In this document: in pieces, positions 40,521-49,924 of the stretch
Position numbering within the stretch: position 1 is the first letter of the stretch
Layout: every line of letters starts with the position of its first letter
Source: Albidovulum sediminicola
Lineage (GTDB): Bacteria; Pseudomonadota; Alphaproteobacteria; Rhodobacterales; Rhodobacteraceae
Reading direction: 5' to 3'
Length of the DNA stretch: 64,000 nucleotides
Assembly (NCBI RefSeq): GCF_025751575.1
Contig: NZ_JAOWLA010000007.1
Location: forward strand, 1-64,000
Made by a program: the position numbers and the translations under genes
The notes under the pieces: generated by a model
What the model saw: only the letters and a program-made list of their open reading frames with translations
Told to the model about the DNA's origin: nothing
The model's database searches: none

Positions 40521-43191
40521 ACGCGCCAAAGCGGTCAGTGCGTCGCTGGACTTCGCCTTCTTCCAGTTCCTGTGGGAATTCTACCGCGGCAACCGCGGTA
40601 CGATCCGCACGCATTACAAGGAGCTGACCCGCAAGTTCCTGGACTTCAACAACCCGGGCAAGAACCCCAAGGCCTTCCTGCGCCAGCCTCAGTTCGAGGC
40701 GCTGGAGATCTATGTTTTCCTGAAGGAATTCATGGACAACGCAAAGGTCGAGGAGGTTTTCAAGGCCTGGTTCGAGAAGACCGGCGCCTTTGCAGGCCGC
40801 CAAGAAGGCGGGATCATCGGTGGTGACACCCGCCAAGGCTCGATGTTCGATGCCGTGACGCAGGACCAATACAAGGCCGTTTTCGCGGCGATGCGGAAGA
40901 ACTCTCGCATCTACCCGAACTACATTTTCGCCCTGACCATGGGGACCGGCAAGACGATCCTCATGGCGACCTGCATCTTCTACGAGTTCCTGCTGGGAAA
41001 CAAATTCGAGAAGGACAAGCGGTACTGCCACAACGCGCTGGTCTTTGCTCCGGACAAGACGGTGCTGCAGTCCCTGAAGGAAATCGAATCCTTCGACCTC
41101 GCGCTGGTCGTGCCGCCGGAATACGTGAACTTCCTGACCACCCACCTGCGCTTCCACTACCTGGAGGAGGCTGGCACCTCGCTGAGCACGCTAGACCGGT
41201 CGCGCTTCAACATCGTGGTGTCTAACACCCAAAAGATCATCCTGAAGCGGCAGCACAAGCAAAAGACCCCGATGGATGCGCTGTTCGGCGCAACGCCCGA
41301 AACGGTGACAGCGCCAGGCGTCTACGGCGACGCGGCCGACCTTTACGATTGGGACCAACCCGAAGAAGAGGCCGAACTGACCACGAACCAGCGGTTCGAA
41401 AAGCTGTGCCGCCTCGAGCAGCTGGGCATCTACGTGGACGAGGCGCACCACGCTTTCGGCAAGACCCTAGCCAAGGACATGGGGATCGGTGCCAAAGAGA
41501 CTGACACCAGTCTGCGCACCACAATCGACCAGCTCGCCGCCAATCTGAACCGCGCAGGAACCCGCGTCGTCGCGTGCTACAACTACACCGGCACGCCGTA
41601 CGTCGGGAAAGAAGTGCTGCCTGAGGTGGTCTACGCGTACGGGCTCAAGGAGGCCATCGACAAGGGCTTCCTCAAGAAGGTCGTGCTACACGGATACCGA
41701 AACACCCGCACCGACGAGTTCATCGACATCGCCGTGGATCAATTCCTCGATGAGACTGGAGATCTGAAACCGGAAGGCATGTTGCCCAAGCTGGCCTTCT
41801 TCGCGGCAACGATCGACGAGCTCACCAAGGAACTGCGACCTGCAGTCGAGAGAGCTCTTACCAAGAGGGGACTTCCGACTTCCCGCATATTGGTCAACGT
41901 CGGCGACGACAAACTAACCTCGAATGATGATATTCGCGAGTTCAATCGGCTGGACACCCCGGCTTCCGAGAAGCAATTCATCCTGCTCGTAAACAAGGGC
42001 CGTGAGGGTTGGAACTGCCGGTCACTGTTCGGGGTCGGCCTGTTCCGAGAGCCCAAGTCCAAAGTTTTCGTTCTCCAAGCCACGATGCGCTGCCTTCGTG
42101 CCATCGGCCAAGGCCAGCATACGGGACATGTGTTCCTTTCCGACGACAACATGGAAATCCTGAACGACGAACTGCAGCAGAATTTTAGGATCAGCGCCGC
42201 AGACCTGCAGAAGGTCGCGAGCGACAAAGAGCGAGTTCAGGTCAAGGTCGTCGAGCCCCCAGTAAAGATCAAGCTTGTTCGGGTGCGGAAGCAATACCAT
42301 GTCCGTGAGAAGGCCGTGATGCCAGGCCGAGCTCTGTTTCCTGAGTTGGCCGCGCGAGACAAATGGAGCGAGCTTGTCGAAAAATATCGCCTGGTAGAGA
42401 CACAGCAAGAAGGCCTTTCGCCGACACAGGCATCTCGCGCTTCATCTAGCCGCACGTTTGACCTTACCGAGCGACGAGAAAAGCAGACGTTTTCACGTCT
42501 CAGCTTGGTGGGTGAGGTATCTAGATATCTGAATCAGTCACCACTGCATTCCGAAAGCCTTTTGGACGCAACAAAAGAAGGCCTAGATAGGCTCGTTGAG
42601 ATCACAAATGAATTCAACGAACTTCTCTATGATGAGGTTATACCCCGTCTATTCCGAATGCTTTTTGAGCTCGATGAAGATCAGCAAAAAGAAGAGCATG
42701 AAGTCGAGCTCATCAAATTGCCCTCCAGCGGCTTCTACGAAGTTACTGCCGCCAAGGATAAGATCGTGCGCAGCACCGACGAGGTACTGAAGGAAGCTGA
42801 GCGCGACAAGAGCTTCCACCTCGACACCTATTGCTTCGATTCAAACTCCGAACGAACGCTGTTCTGGGACTTGCTCAGAGAAAAGCGGGTGAAGAAAATA
42901 TACTTTACCGGAATGCTGACGCACGGGCAGTCCGATTTCTTCATCCAATATATCGACCCGGATTCGCATACCGTACGCAGCTACTACCCAGATTTTGTTT
43001 TCTTGCGGGAAGAGGCTGACGGAAGCGAAAAATACGTTGTTGTTGAGGTTAAGGGCGATCATCAAATCGATAATGCCGTAGTGCAGGCGAAGAAGGAATT
43101 TGCGGAGCAAATAGCCGTCGCAAGCGGAATGGAGTACCAGATCATAAAGTCAACGGACGCGGATTCACGAAATTACAGGATGCTTCTTTGA
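40513..43191 (+). CDS. Type III restriction subunit-like DEAD/DEAH helicase with C-terminal nuclease (Res)
   Basis: An 892-residue superfamily 2 helicase-nuclease. Walker A is TMGTGKT (residues 142-148), the DEAH box is YVDEAHH (about 306-312), motif V/VI region reads NKGREGWNC and QATMRCLRA, and the C-terminal PD-(D/E)XK site is PD at 826-827 with EVK at 845-847. This is the organisation of type III Res proteins. It overlaps the Mod gene by 8 bp. The last 270 codons are richer in A/T. It should translocate on and cut unmethylated DNA with Mod. Confidence 0.87.
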   Translation: MAKRAKAVSASLDFAFFQFLWEFYRGNRGTIRTHYKELTRKFLDFNNPGKNPKAFLRQPQFEALEIYVFLKEFMDNAKVEEVFKAWFEKTGAFAGRQEGGIIGGDTRQGSMFDAVTQDQYKAVFAAMRKNSRIYPNYIFALTMGTGKTILMATCIFYEFLLGNKFEKDKRYCHNALVFAPDKTVLQSLKEIESFDLALVVPPEYVNFLTTHLRFHYLEEAGTSLSTLDRSRFNIVVSNTQKIILKRQHKQKTPMDALFGATPETVTAPGVYGDAADLYDWDQPEEEAELTTNQRFEKLCRLEQLGIYVDEAHHAFGKTLAKDMGIGAKETDTSLRTTIDQLAANLNRAGTRVVACYNYTGTPYVGKEVLPEVVYAYGLKEAIDKGFLKKVVLHGYRNTRTDEFIDIAVDQFLDETGDLKPEGMLPKLAFFAATIDELTKELRPAVERALTKRGLPTSRILVNVGDDKLTSNDDIREFNRLDTPASEKQFILLVNKGREGWNCRSLFGVGLFREPKSKVFVLQATMRCLRAIGQGQHTGHVFLSDDNMEILNDELQQNFRISAADLQKVASDKERVQVKVVEPPVKIKLVRVRKQYHVREKAVMPGRALFPELAARDKWSELVEKYRLVETQQEGLSPTQASRASSSRTFDLTERREKQTFSRLSLVGEVSRYLNQSPLHSESLLDATKEGLDRLVEITNEFNELLYDEVIPRLFRMLFELDEDQQKEEHEVELIKLPSSGFYEVTAAKDKIVRSTDEVLKEAERDKSFHLDTYCFDSNSERTLFWDLLREKRVKKIYFTGMLTHGQSDFFIQYIDPDSHTVRSYYPDFVFLREEADGSEKYVVVEVKGDHQIDNAVVQAKKEFAEQIAVASGMEYQIIKSTDADSRNYRMLL

Positions 43192-43784
43192 GGCGGGCTG
43201 AGCCGGACGTTACGCCTACGTTGGCGACTTGTTCAAGCCTCGTTGGAATTCATGCCTCAGTGAAGAGCGAGGTCGTGTTAGTTCATATTGGGTTTTCGGT
43301 TTCATGAAATTTTCTGCACTCATCCAAGCACACTGCCATAGCGTATTAAGAAGGTCTGCAGACTAATCCGCGAGCAACGCAGAACCAGTGAACGGGCATC
43401 CATTTCCACTTGCGATGAATAATGTCTGCAATCTACCGGGCGATTCAAAAAAGTTGAATTCGACTGACATGGCAGAGATGCGAACTGGTGGGAGCTGCGC
43501 GCCTCGCGAACAGAATCAGCGGATCGACTTAAAGGTCTTGGATGAGGTCTCGATCGATTGCATCGCCAGCCCCGAAAAGGAGCACGAGCAACGTCTGCAT
43601 GGCATCATAGATTCAGAGAATTTAGCGGATATCTTTTAGCGAAGATATATCGAGATGTAGCGAGAGCTTCCTGGGGAGATAGATGAGAACGTCGGCAAGC
43701 AGGGTACAGCGAGTTACATTTCGAGAAGGTATTCGGCGCGCTGGAAAGTGTTGCGAAGCTAGATTCTCGCCCTAGGTTGCGTCG
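43192..43784. other. Region after the defence operon, no supported gene
   Basis: 593 bp. A plus-strand frame of 83 codons (43388-43639, GTG start) has no family resemblance and no clear ribosome binding site. No clear intrinsic terminator is visible after the Res-like gene. Confidence 0.4.
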
Positions 43785-44264
43785 CTAGTTGCCTACGAGC
43801 GATCGCATCTGCGCGAATACGGCTTCCATCTGCCCAATCAACTGCTCCCGGTCTATGGACAGCCACGCGGGGAGTTCGTCGAGCACCTCGTCGATGACCA
43901 GCTTTGTCGTCTCAATTGTTTCTCTAGTGTATTGGTCTACTGTCCCTTCCGGGTTTTCCTCCAGCCATTCTGTATAGTCGTTGTATTCAAAGGCTGCGGC
44001 GGCGGCTACGCCGGCGATCGGTACAGCAACAGTCAGGCGGCGCAGTCTCCCCTTCGCCTTTTCACGAACCTTTGTCTTGGCCACCGCTGTCTTCTCACTC
44101 GCCTTCGCCGCCGTCTTGGTCGTTGCAACGGCTGTGGCGACGGCAGCGGCTTTCCATATGGGCTGAAGGACAAAGTTGACGAAGGCTAGCGCTAGGTTCA
44201 GCACCACACTCATTACGAGCACAAGCCCGATCGTTGATCGAAGCAGTATCCGGATGATTCGCAT
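43785..44264 (-). CDS. Hypothetical membrane protein
   Basis: A 159-residue protein starting at ATG 44264 (GTG one codon earlier is the alternative) behind AGAGAAAGC. One or two hydrophobic segments near the N-terminus (IGLVLVMSVVLNLALAFVNF) and a weaker alanine-rich one in the middle enclose a Lys/Ala-rich basic stretch. The C-terminal third is acidic and helical. It is probably anchored in the inner membrane. Unknown family. Confidence 0.6.
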   Translation of the reverse strand: MRIIRILLRSTIGLVLVMSVVLNLALAFVNFVLQPIWKAAAVATAVATTKTAAKASEKTAVAKTKVREKAKGRLRRLTVAVPIAGVAAAAAFEYNDYTEWLEENPEGTVDQYTRETIETTKLVIDEVLDELPAWLSIDREQLIGQMEAVFAQMRSLVGN

Positions 44265-44787
44265 CACGCTTTCTCTACGGGGGTGTTCAGATGATTTCGG
44301 CCTGGAGGCCTAGCCCCAGCGCTTCCGATATCTGCTCAATGTTCCGCCTCTTTTGGAAGCGGTCAACGATAATTGCGTGGGGTGCTGCTCGCGGACAATG
44401 CCCCTGGCAAGTTAGCGTCGGCTTCCTCAAACGGACCCTGAGTTAATCGAGCGCAAAGTGGCACACGATTCCGGCGCGGAGCTTGTCGATGGATATGAAA
44501 CTCTCCTTGGACAGCCTGCGCGATCTTACTTCCCGTGGTGGCGGTTTCTAGGGCTCCGTTGACACCCATCTTGCTGCCTACTACTTTGACTTTGCGAAGA
44601 TGATTTTGCTTGTCTTGGGAAAGCCAAATTGGCTGCTCTGATCTGAAGTTGATACTTCAGATTTCGCGATCCGGATTGCGAAGCCACGGTTCATCGGGTC
44701 TCGCGCAAGCTTTTGCTTCCTGCCGGGGGGCGCTCTTGGTGGCGCTGCGCATTCGCTTTTCACAAAGCTGAATGGAGTCCCTGTGCC
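44265..44787. other. Intergenic region, no supported gene
   Basis: 523 bp between the membrane protein and the HNH gene. Short open frames on both strands (44363-44569 and 44581-44955, -) are overlapping and unconvincing. It may contain debris of older insertions. Confidence 0.35.
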
Positions 44788-45126
44788 ATGGGAGTACTGA
44801 AGAATATTCGTATGAAGAAAATGATCGCGCAGGGTGGGCGATGCTATTACTGTGGTCTGCCAATGTGGGATTGCGCCTTCGATCCTGCTGCTCAGGCACG
44901 CATCAAATCGGGACCGCTGCCAAAGATACTGCGGTGCACGGTCGAGCATCTCCACCCGCGGTCCGAAGGTGGTGTGAACACTGCGGAGAACATCGTTGCG
45001 GCCTGTTGGTACTGCAATAATCTACGCCATCGGCGGAAGCATCCGCGGTCGCCTGAAGCGCATCGAGCGCATGTGCAAAAGCGAATGGCGGCAGGTAGAT
45101 GGTTGGCAGCGCATTTTTCGTTGTGA
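44788..45126 (+). CDS. HNH endonuclease-like protein
   Basis: A 112-residue protein with a zinc-binding HNH core: CYYCGLPMW, then CTVEHLHPRSEGGVNTAENIV and ACWYCNN. The E-H-L-H-P-R-S-E-G-G motif provides the catalytic His, N-T-A-E-N the middle Asn, and the CxxC pairs the structural zinc. Start 44788 is chosen for the GGAG 11 bp upstream and the HNH-like opening; an earlier in-frame start at 44713 has no support. Likely a small nicking or cutting nuclease, perhaps defensive. Confidence 0.75.
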   Translation: MGVLKNIRMKKMIAQGGRCYYCGLPMWDCAFDPAAQARIKSGPLPKILRCTVEHLHPRSEGGVNTAENIVAACWYCNNLRHRRKHPRSPEAHRAHVQKRMAAGRWLAAHFSL

Positions 45127-45422
45127 TCTTCGACGTAGTGAAGGGCATCGCTGCCATAAGACCACAATATCTAGCCATGCCGCGCGGCTAGGTCGGTGTA
45201 TTCATGTTCGAGGTACATCGGCGTACGGGCTGCCTCCTTGAGTGGGCACGTCTGCCCAGGCTGACGGCGCAATTCATAGGGGTGCCAAGCTTTCTGTGCC
45301 TGGCTCCTGCTTCGGCGATCGAGAAAACCCAAGGGCTCACCATGAGTGGCGCAATTAGCTGTTGCCAAGGCTTTGGAAGCGAGTGAGGGTCATGGGGTAG
45401 GGCGGTCCGGGAGTTTTTTTCT
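45127..45422. other. Intergenic region, no supported gene
   Basis: 296 bp. Contains GAAAACCC and a T-run just before the lipoprotein start. No RNA or repeat recognised. Confidence 0.35.
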
Positions 45423-45806
45423 ATGAAGCCAATGTTGCTTTTCGTTCTGGCCGGATGCGCTGTTGCGGGCTGCTATCCAACTGCAGAGAGTACTGAGAAA
45501 TTTCCCGTAGCCGCGGCTGCAACGGTGAACAATGTCCCGGGGTTCGGTGACTGCATGATGGACGGCCTAAACCCAATGGAGGGTTGGATGGTTAACCGTC
45601 GCGACGTTCAACAGGAAACTCGCAGTGACGGTATCCGAATTGATACAAGCGTTGCGGCCGGGAATATCCAACTGACTCGCACCGAGATGTTTTCGGATGG
45701 CAGGGTTCAGATCCGGATTGCGGATTATCTGAACGTTGCTTTGATCGACCGCGACCCCGAGATGGCAGTATTCAAGAATTGCGTTTCACGGTTTGGCAAG
45801 CGCTAG
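45423..45806 (+). CDS. Putative small lipoprotein
   Basis: A 127-residue protein with a short signal peptide (MKPMLLFVLAGCAVAGCYP) and a lipobox at Cys12 or Cys17. Mature part has two further cysteines (GDCMMD, NCVSRF) that may form a disulfide. Likely envelope-anchored. Unknown family. The ribosome binding site is weak (GGGAG 10 bp upstream of the ATG, separated by a T-run). Confidence 0.6.
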   Translation: MKPMLLFVLAGCAVAGCYPTAESTEKFPVAAAATVNNVPGFGDCMMDGLNPMEGWMVNRRDVQQETRSDGIRIDTSVAAGNIQLTRTEMFSDGRVQIRIADYLNVALIDRDPEMAVFKNCVSRFGKR

Positions 45807-46017
45807 AGGCGCGTTTGGCGGCTTTGGGATCAAACTCGTTTGAGTGGCCGCAGTGCTCGTTATATTGATATTCTGCATTCTCGTGAGAGGTATCATCCAC
45901 GCTGCGGACGAAGCCTCTACCTGACGAGCGCTGAGCGAAAATGAGGCGCTTTTGCAGCCGACAGCTTGGCAATTCTGGCTCAGGGCCGAAACGTTCATTC
46001 AGGCTCTTGAAGGGAAA

Positions 46018-47766
46018 TCACTTGCACTCCACCAGATGTGTTGCGTCTCGAAGAAGTTCTGCGGACGCCTCCGGCGCCAAGACTTCTCCATCAGTCTTCA
46101 AAGCGAAATCAATTCCATTCGACGATAGGAATACCTTTGCGAGCGAGCCTCGAATGGCAAAGTTGACGTTCTGAGCTATGTCGCCGGTCGCATCAGCTAG
46201 CGCTAGGGTATTGAGCTTCGCCACGACAACGCCGACCACGTTGCCGTAGCGATCAATAACTGGGCCACCACTGTTGCCGGGCTGTACCGGCGCGGAGATC
46301 TGTATGCTGGATTCGTCGCCTTGCAGGCCTTTCATTGATGAAACGCTGCCACGGTTGACGTTCAGCCCTCCTAAGAGTCCATGCAGTGGGAAGCCAGCGA
46401 TTGTGATGTCGGCATTCAAAGATGCGTCAGCCGCGGCAAAGAGAAGCGGCTTGGTTGGTTCAGCGACAGATATCCTAAGCGCAGCTAGATCGAAGTTGGA
46501 ACTCACAGCGACAACCGAGGCTGGATTGCCCCCCAGCGCCAAAAAATTGCAGCCCTCCACGACATGCGCGTTGGTGAGAGCGATGCCGTCGTCGGTTACG
46601 AAGAACGCCGTGCCGGTCGATCGCACGGAATCCCCGTCTGCGTTTCTTTTGGGAGGAACTGAACCGGAAAGTTCAGCATTTGGGTCCAAGTTGGGGGCTG
46701 CCTCGCTCCCTTCGTCATCAAGTATCGCGAATAACTCATCGGAATAGGTCAGAAGGACTCCGCCAGGTTCCGGCACGATCCACGGTGGACTACCGACCTG
46801 TATGCTGCCGGAAATCAGGCCGACTTCACCTTTCAAGCCGGGGCCAGCATAGATACTGGTCGTAGACCAGGTGCCGGAAATGAGATCGCTTCTGACATAC
46901 ACGGTTCCGGTATCGAACATGACCGAGGTTACCCACCTGTCAGTACCTCGATGACGATAGGCGGATCCGATACGGCCTTCCATTGTTGCCACAGCTCCGT
47001 GGAAGGCTTTCATATAATCCGTTTCCAGGTCCTCGAAGATGACTCGCAGGTCCTTCTCCCGGTGCTCCCAGGACTGCTTTGCCCCCGTTTGTGAGACCAT
47101 CATTAGCTTTGCGGAGGGGATCATTGCCGAGATGTTAATGTGTCGAATATGTTCGTACTCCCAGCCATCGTCGAGCCAGGCTTGGGCCGTTATGCCGGTA
47201 AGCCAGGCTGCATGTGCGTTGGTAGGCTCGGTCTCAAACGTGGCAAACGAATAGCGCTCAAGCGCCGCTTGGCTACCCTCGCCCCAAGCGCCATCGATAA
47301 GTCCAGTGTAGAACCCTGCCATCGCCAAGGCTGCTTGAAGAAACCTCTTCTCGGCACGCGTTAGAGGTCGGGCGTCGAAATCAGCCCAGAGGCCCTCGCT
47401 AGCCGGTTGGTTCGGATCTTGAACGGCTGCACGCCAGTTGACCTCTTCGACGTACATTTCGCCGGTCGAGCAATAGGCATCATTCGGGATCTCATGGGCC
47501 AGCTTCTTCTGTGCGATGACAGCCGTCGATCCAGAGCTTTGAATGAAGCCGGCCGCAATAGCGTACCAGCCATTGCTACTTGCAAAGACGTGGGCAACCG
47601 GTTGCAGGCCACCAGCGATGATATATTGCCTTGCATCGTCTATTGACGGCCGAGAGGCCACCACAACCGCGCACTGCCCCACGGGGACAAGCGATTGTGC
47701 GTTTGCCGGTGAAGAGCTGACTGCAGTGGCTAGGGCGATAGAACAGGATTTTGTGAGAAGTTTCAT
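46018..47766 (-). CDS. Secreted trypsin-like serine protease with peptidoglycan-binding domain
   Basis: A 582-residue protein. Signal peptide to about residue 23 (SSPANA). Next a SPOR-like or cysteine-containing N-domain (VGQCAVVVASRPSIDDARQYI), then a peptidoglycan-binding-type segment (AGFYTGLIDGAWGEGSQAAL, about residues 150-170). The C-terminal third is a trypsin-like (HtrA/DegP-type) protease: His in TNAHVVEG, Asp in SNFDLAAL and Ser in QPGNSGGPVID. No PDZ domain follows. It probably acts in the periplasm or at the cell wall, and is a common type in Rhodobacterales. Confidence 0.8.
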   Translation of the reverse strand: MKLLTKSCSIALATAVSSSPANAQSLVPVGQCAVVVASRPSIDDARQYIIAGGLQPVAHVFASSNGWYAIAAGFIQSSGSTAVIAQKKLAHEIPNDAYCSTGEMYVEEVNWRAAVQDPNQPASEGLWADFDARPLTRAEKRFLQAALAMAGFYTGLIDGAWGEGSQAALERYSFATFETEPTNAHAAWLTGITAQAWLDDGWEYEHIRHINISAMIPSAKLMMVSQTGAKQSWEHREKDLRVIFEDLETDYMKAFHGAVATMEGRIGSAYRHRGTDRWVTSVMFDTGTVYVRSDLISGTWSTTSIYAGPGLKGEVGLISGSIQVGSPPWIVPEPGGVLLTYSDELFAILDDEGSEAAPNLDPNAELSGSVPPKRNADGDSVRSTGTAFFVTDDGIALTNAHVVEGCNFLALGGNPASVVAVSSNFDLAALRISVAEPTKPLLFAAADASLNADITIAGFPLHGLLGGLNVNRGSVSSMKGLQGDESSIQISAPVQPGNSGGPVIDRYGNVVGVVVAKLNTLALADATGDIAQNVNFAIRGSLAKVFLSSNGIDFALKTDGEVLAPEASAELLRDATHLVECK

Positions 47767-48116
47767 GCAGCTAAGCTACATTCTGAAAAATGTCTCGAGC
47801 AAGTCGAAACGACGTCTGCGCCAAGTCATACCAGACTAAGAAGGCTTCTGGAGGTGCGGGCGTGACACCCCCTGTCGGGGAAGCCGGCCGAAGATCGGGT
47901 TCAAAGGCGCCGCAGCCCTAACAGCGCGGCGCGATTTAGGTTCCAGAATTGTAGTGAGTGCGAAACCGCTCTGCTCCATGGGGCATTCTTCAGATGGAAG
48001 CTTTGGGCAGCTCCGCCGTGCTCGGCTGATCACGCCGATCTGGAAATGAGACTCGCGGACCACCGAGGTTTCAGAAAAGTCACGGGGAAATAGACAAAAA
48101 GGAAGCTCGGGAAATC
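47767..48116. other. Intergenic region, no supported gene
   Basis: 350 bp between the protease and a frameshifted gene. Presumably carries the protease promoter on the minus strand and the ribosome binding site AAGGAAGCTCGGGAAATC on the plus strand. The segment 48020-48060 has a transposon-end-like look that I could not confirm. Confidence 0.35.
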
Positions 48117-48688
48117 ATGGATCGGAAGACGATGCTGGGTGTGGTTGATGGTCTTGCCGGAGGGGCAGTTGTTGCGAGCCTCGCGTTTAGTTCCGTCCCC
48201 TTCATGCGTTTGGGCGCAAGCAAGGCATTGCTCGCCGGTACTGCACAGGGTCTTGCCACCTGTATCGACCCGACCCAAAATGCCCTGCTTTCGGAGGCGG
48301 CCGTACGCAGAGCGTGCGTAGATCAGTTTCAGCGGGACATTTACCCGATATCGATCCGGCTGCGACAGCGGCCTTGCCTGCGCCGCGGGGCGGCAAGGTG
48401 GGAATGTTGGTCGATCTGGAGAACGAGTCTAGCAGGTTCGTGGTCACCTATGCTGATGTAGGCCTTGATAAGAAGTTATCCGACGGCAGCATAAAGACAT
48501 ATTTCGGTAGCTCCTACACCTGGGTCGAGCCAGGCAGTCAGGCGAGTCCGTTTGTAAATTTGCCAAGCCTCGAGGACGGCTGGGAAAACATCCCCTTGGT
48601 GCGAAAAGGAAGGTCTCGAGAAAGACTGCTTTCACTCTTGGGGGTTCACCAACTTGAAGGGGTTGCGTCTTTGAAACCTAAAGGCTGA
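48117..48688 (+). pseudogene. Frameshifted hypothetical gene
   Basis: A plus-strand frame beginning at ATG 48117 (MDRKTMLGVVDGLAGGAVVASLAF) looks protein-like for about 75 codons, then becomes random after about 48340. A second frame, offset by -1, becomes protein-like from about 48330 (DIDPAATAALPAPRGGKVG, then LVDLENESSRFVVTYADVG) and ends at 48688. Together they would give a protein of about 190 residues. A single-base change near 48330-48345 is the likely lesion. No family recognised. Confidence 0.5.
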
Positions 48689-49640
48689 CCCAGCTCACCC
48701 CAAGCCTTAGAATAGCCTAAAGACTGGAGCCAACGGCGTCAGGCCTCTCGCCGCGATCGAAGGTGTTGCGCTTTGGCCTTCCGATCAGGGTGAAGGCAGA
48801 GTGCCAACTGCCCGTTATCCAGCGTCCATACAATCCCAAAACCTAAAGGCTCAAGGTGCTCATGGCTGCAAAGTGCACCCTAAAGGGCACCCCTCGGTGT
48901 TCGTCTCCTCCCGCCTGAGAACTAGAGAGGGGCCGGTTCGATACGTGCATCTCGTGGAAAGGCTCATCAACTTGAAGCGAATGCCGCTAGGGCAGGTGAT
49001 CCATGGTTGCAGGCATGGACTTCATCATGATCGCGATGAGCGGTTGAGCGAGACCAAAAGGCTCGTCCCAGAGCCTAGGTCAGATGCCGGCATGCTTTTT
49101 TCGGGTCGAGCGCCTCGGCATTTGTTGCCGGAGGACTCTTCGGGAGTAACTTCAATAGATCTCGACGGCTGGTCTTCAGAGCAACACTCTGGAGATAACT
49201 TTCTGAAAATAAACAACATACCTAGTCAGAATGGAGAATCATTGTATAATCAGAGATGAGATATTCTGTAGATTCTTGTCTGGATCACATCTCATTCAAA
49301 CCCCCAAAGAAGCTATGGAGATACTCATCCTGAGAATCCGGCTGGATTAGCGGGCGTGGGCCTAGCCATCACATGGATCCAGATCCAATCGGTCTTGCAC
49401 TGCAGACTTTTCTTGGGGGTTTGGAACCAGGGTTGACCTGCGTTAGATCTTTCGGGGTCACCGGGAGAAGAACCACCAGTTCAGAGTCGCCCGCAGTACG
49501 CCTGCGCCTGGCGATGTTCCACGGGCCTGCTCGCCGCTTGGTTCCTGACACCCATTAACCTTATCGCATGCTGGAATTCCCCTCGTGGCAAGTCGCCGCG
49601 AAAGATTCATCGAGCTGCGTTCAATGAAGAGAACGATAGA
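48689..49640. other. Long AT-richer region without a supported gene near the island's right end
   Basis: 952 bp. AACCTAAAGGCT occurs twice (48676-48687, overlapping the stop of the preceding frame, and 48840-48851). An open frame at 48801-49259 (152 codons) lacks a ribosome binding site and any recognisable motif. The stretch 49200-49340 is AT-rich and may carry promoters. Probably decayed island DNA. Confidence 0.4.
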
Positions 49641-49829
49641 ATGACCCCAGAAAACCAACAGTTCAGTCCATTGCTGCTGAGCGACAAGCAGGTCGCCAAG
49701 CTCCTTGGCTGCCATCGTAACACCATATGGAATCGTGTGCGAAACGATCAACTGCCGTCGCCGATCAAATGGGAGGGCAAGACCGTTTGGAGGCGGCGCG
49801 ACATCGAAGAATTTGTCGCGGCACTCTGA
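49641..49829 (+). CDS. AlpA/excisionase-like helix-turn-helix protein
   Basis: A 62-residue DNA-binding protein. LLSDKQVAKLLGCHRNTIWNRVRNDQLP is a MerR/AlpA-type helix-turn-helix, followed by the WRRRDIEEFVAAL wing and tail seen in AlpA, the activator of integrase and excisionase functions on P4-like islands. It lies 81 bp inside attR, 8 bp from the right subterminal repeat. Likely role: recombination directionality factor or regulator of the island integrase. Confidence 0.85.
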   Translation: MTPENQQFSPLLLSDKQVAKLLGCHRNTIWNRVRNDQLPSPIKWEGKTVWRRRDIEEFVAAL

Positions 49830-49837
49830 GTGTGAGT

Positions 49838-49857
49838 GGTGGGCTAACTGGTGGGCT
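49838..49857 (+). repeat. Subterminal repeat (right), candidate integrase/AlpA binding site
   Basis: GGTGGGCTAACTGGTGGGCT, 18 of 20 identical and same orientation as 30361-30380, 53 bp inside attR and just after the AlpA-like gene. Contains two GGTGGGC units one helical turn apart. Confidence 0.6.
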
Positions 49858-49910
49858 GAGAGTTGGATCTAAAAAATCCACCAATCATTCCTGATGTTTA
49901 TGGGAATAAA

Positions 49911-49924
49911 TGGTGCGGTTGAGA
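49911..49924. repeat. attR: right 14-bp attachment-site repeat (within tRNA-Leu)
   Basis: TGGTGCGGTTGAGA, the complement of the tRNA-Leu 3' end, identical to 30215-30228. Confidence 0.88.

Larger units (their letters stand above)
30215..49924. mobile_element. Genomic island (about 19.7 kb) integrated in tRNA-Leu(GAG)
   Basis: The block is bounded by a 14-bp direct repeat, TGGTGCGGTTGAGA, at 30215-30228 and 49911-49924. The right copy is the 3' end of tRNA-Leu. A P4-type integrase sits next to the left end and an AlpA-like protein next to the right end. Inside, GC content falls and codon use is less biased than in the flanks. Cargo is typical accessory material: a restriction-modification operon, an interrupted Mrr gene, an IS5-family element, an H-NS-like protein, an HNH protein and a secreted protease. 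Confidence 0.93.

Noticed and set aside
35671-43191. The three-gene operon as BREX or DISARM
   Set aside because: No PglZ, BrxC/BrxL, or DrmB-like gene is present. Mod and Res overlap exactly as in type III systems.
43388-43639. 83-codon frame after the Res-like gene
   Set aside because: No motif, GTG start without a convincing ribosome binding site, no coupling to the operon. Not enough support to call a gene.
48801-49259. 152-codon frame near the right end of the island
   Set aside because: Low-complexity translation, no ribosome binding site, and neighbouring sequence looks decayed.
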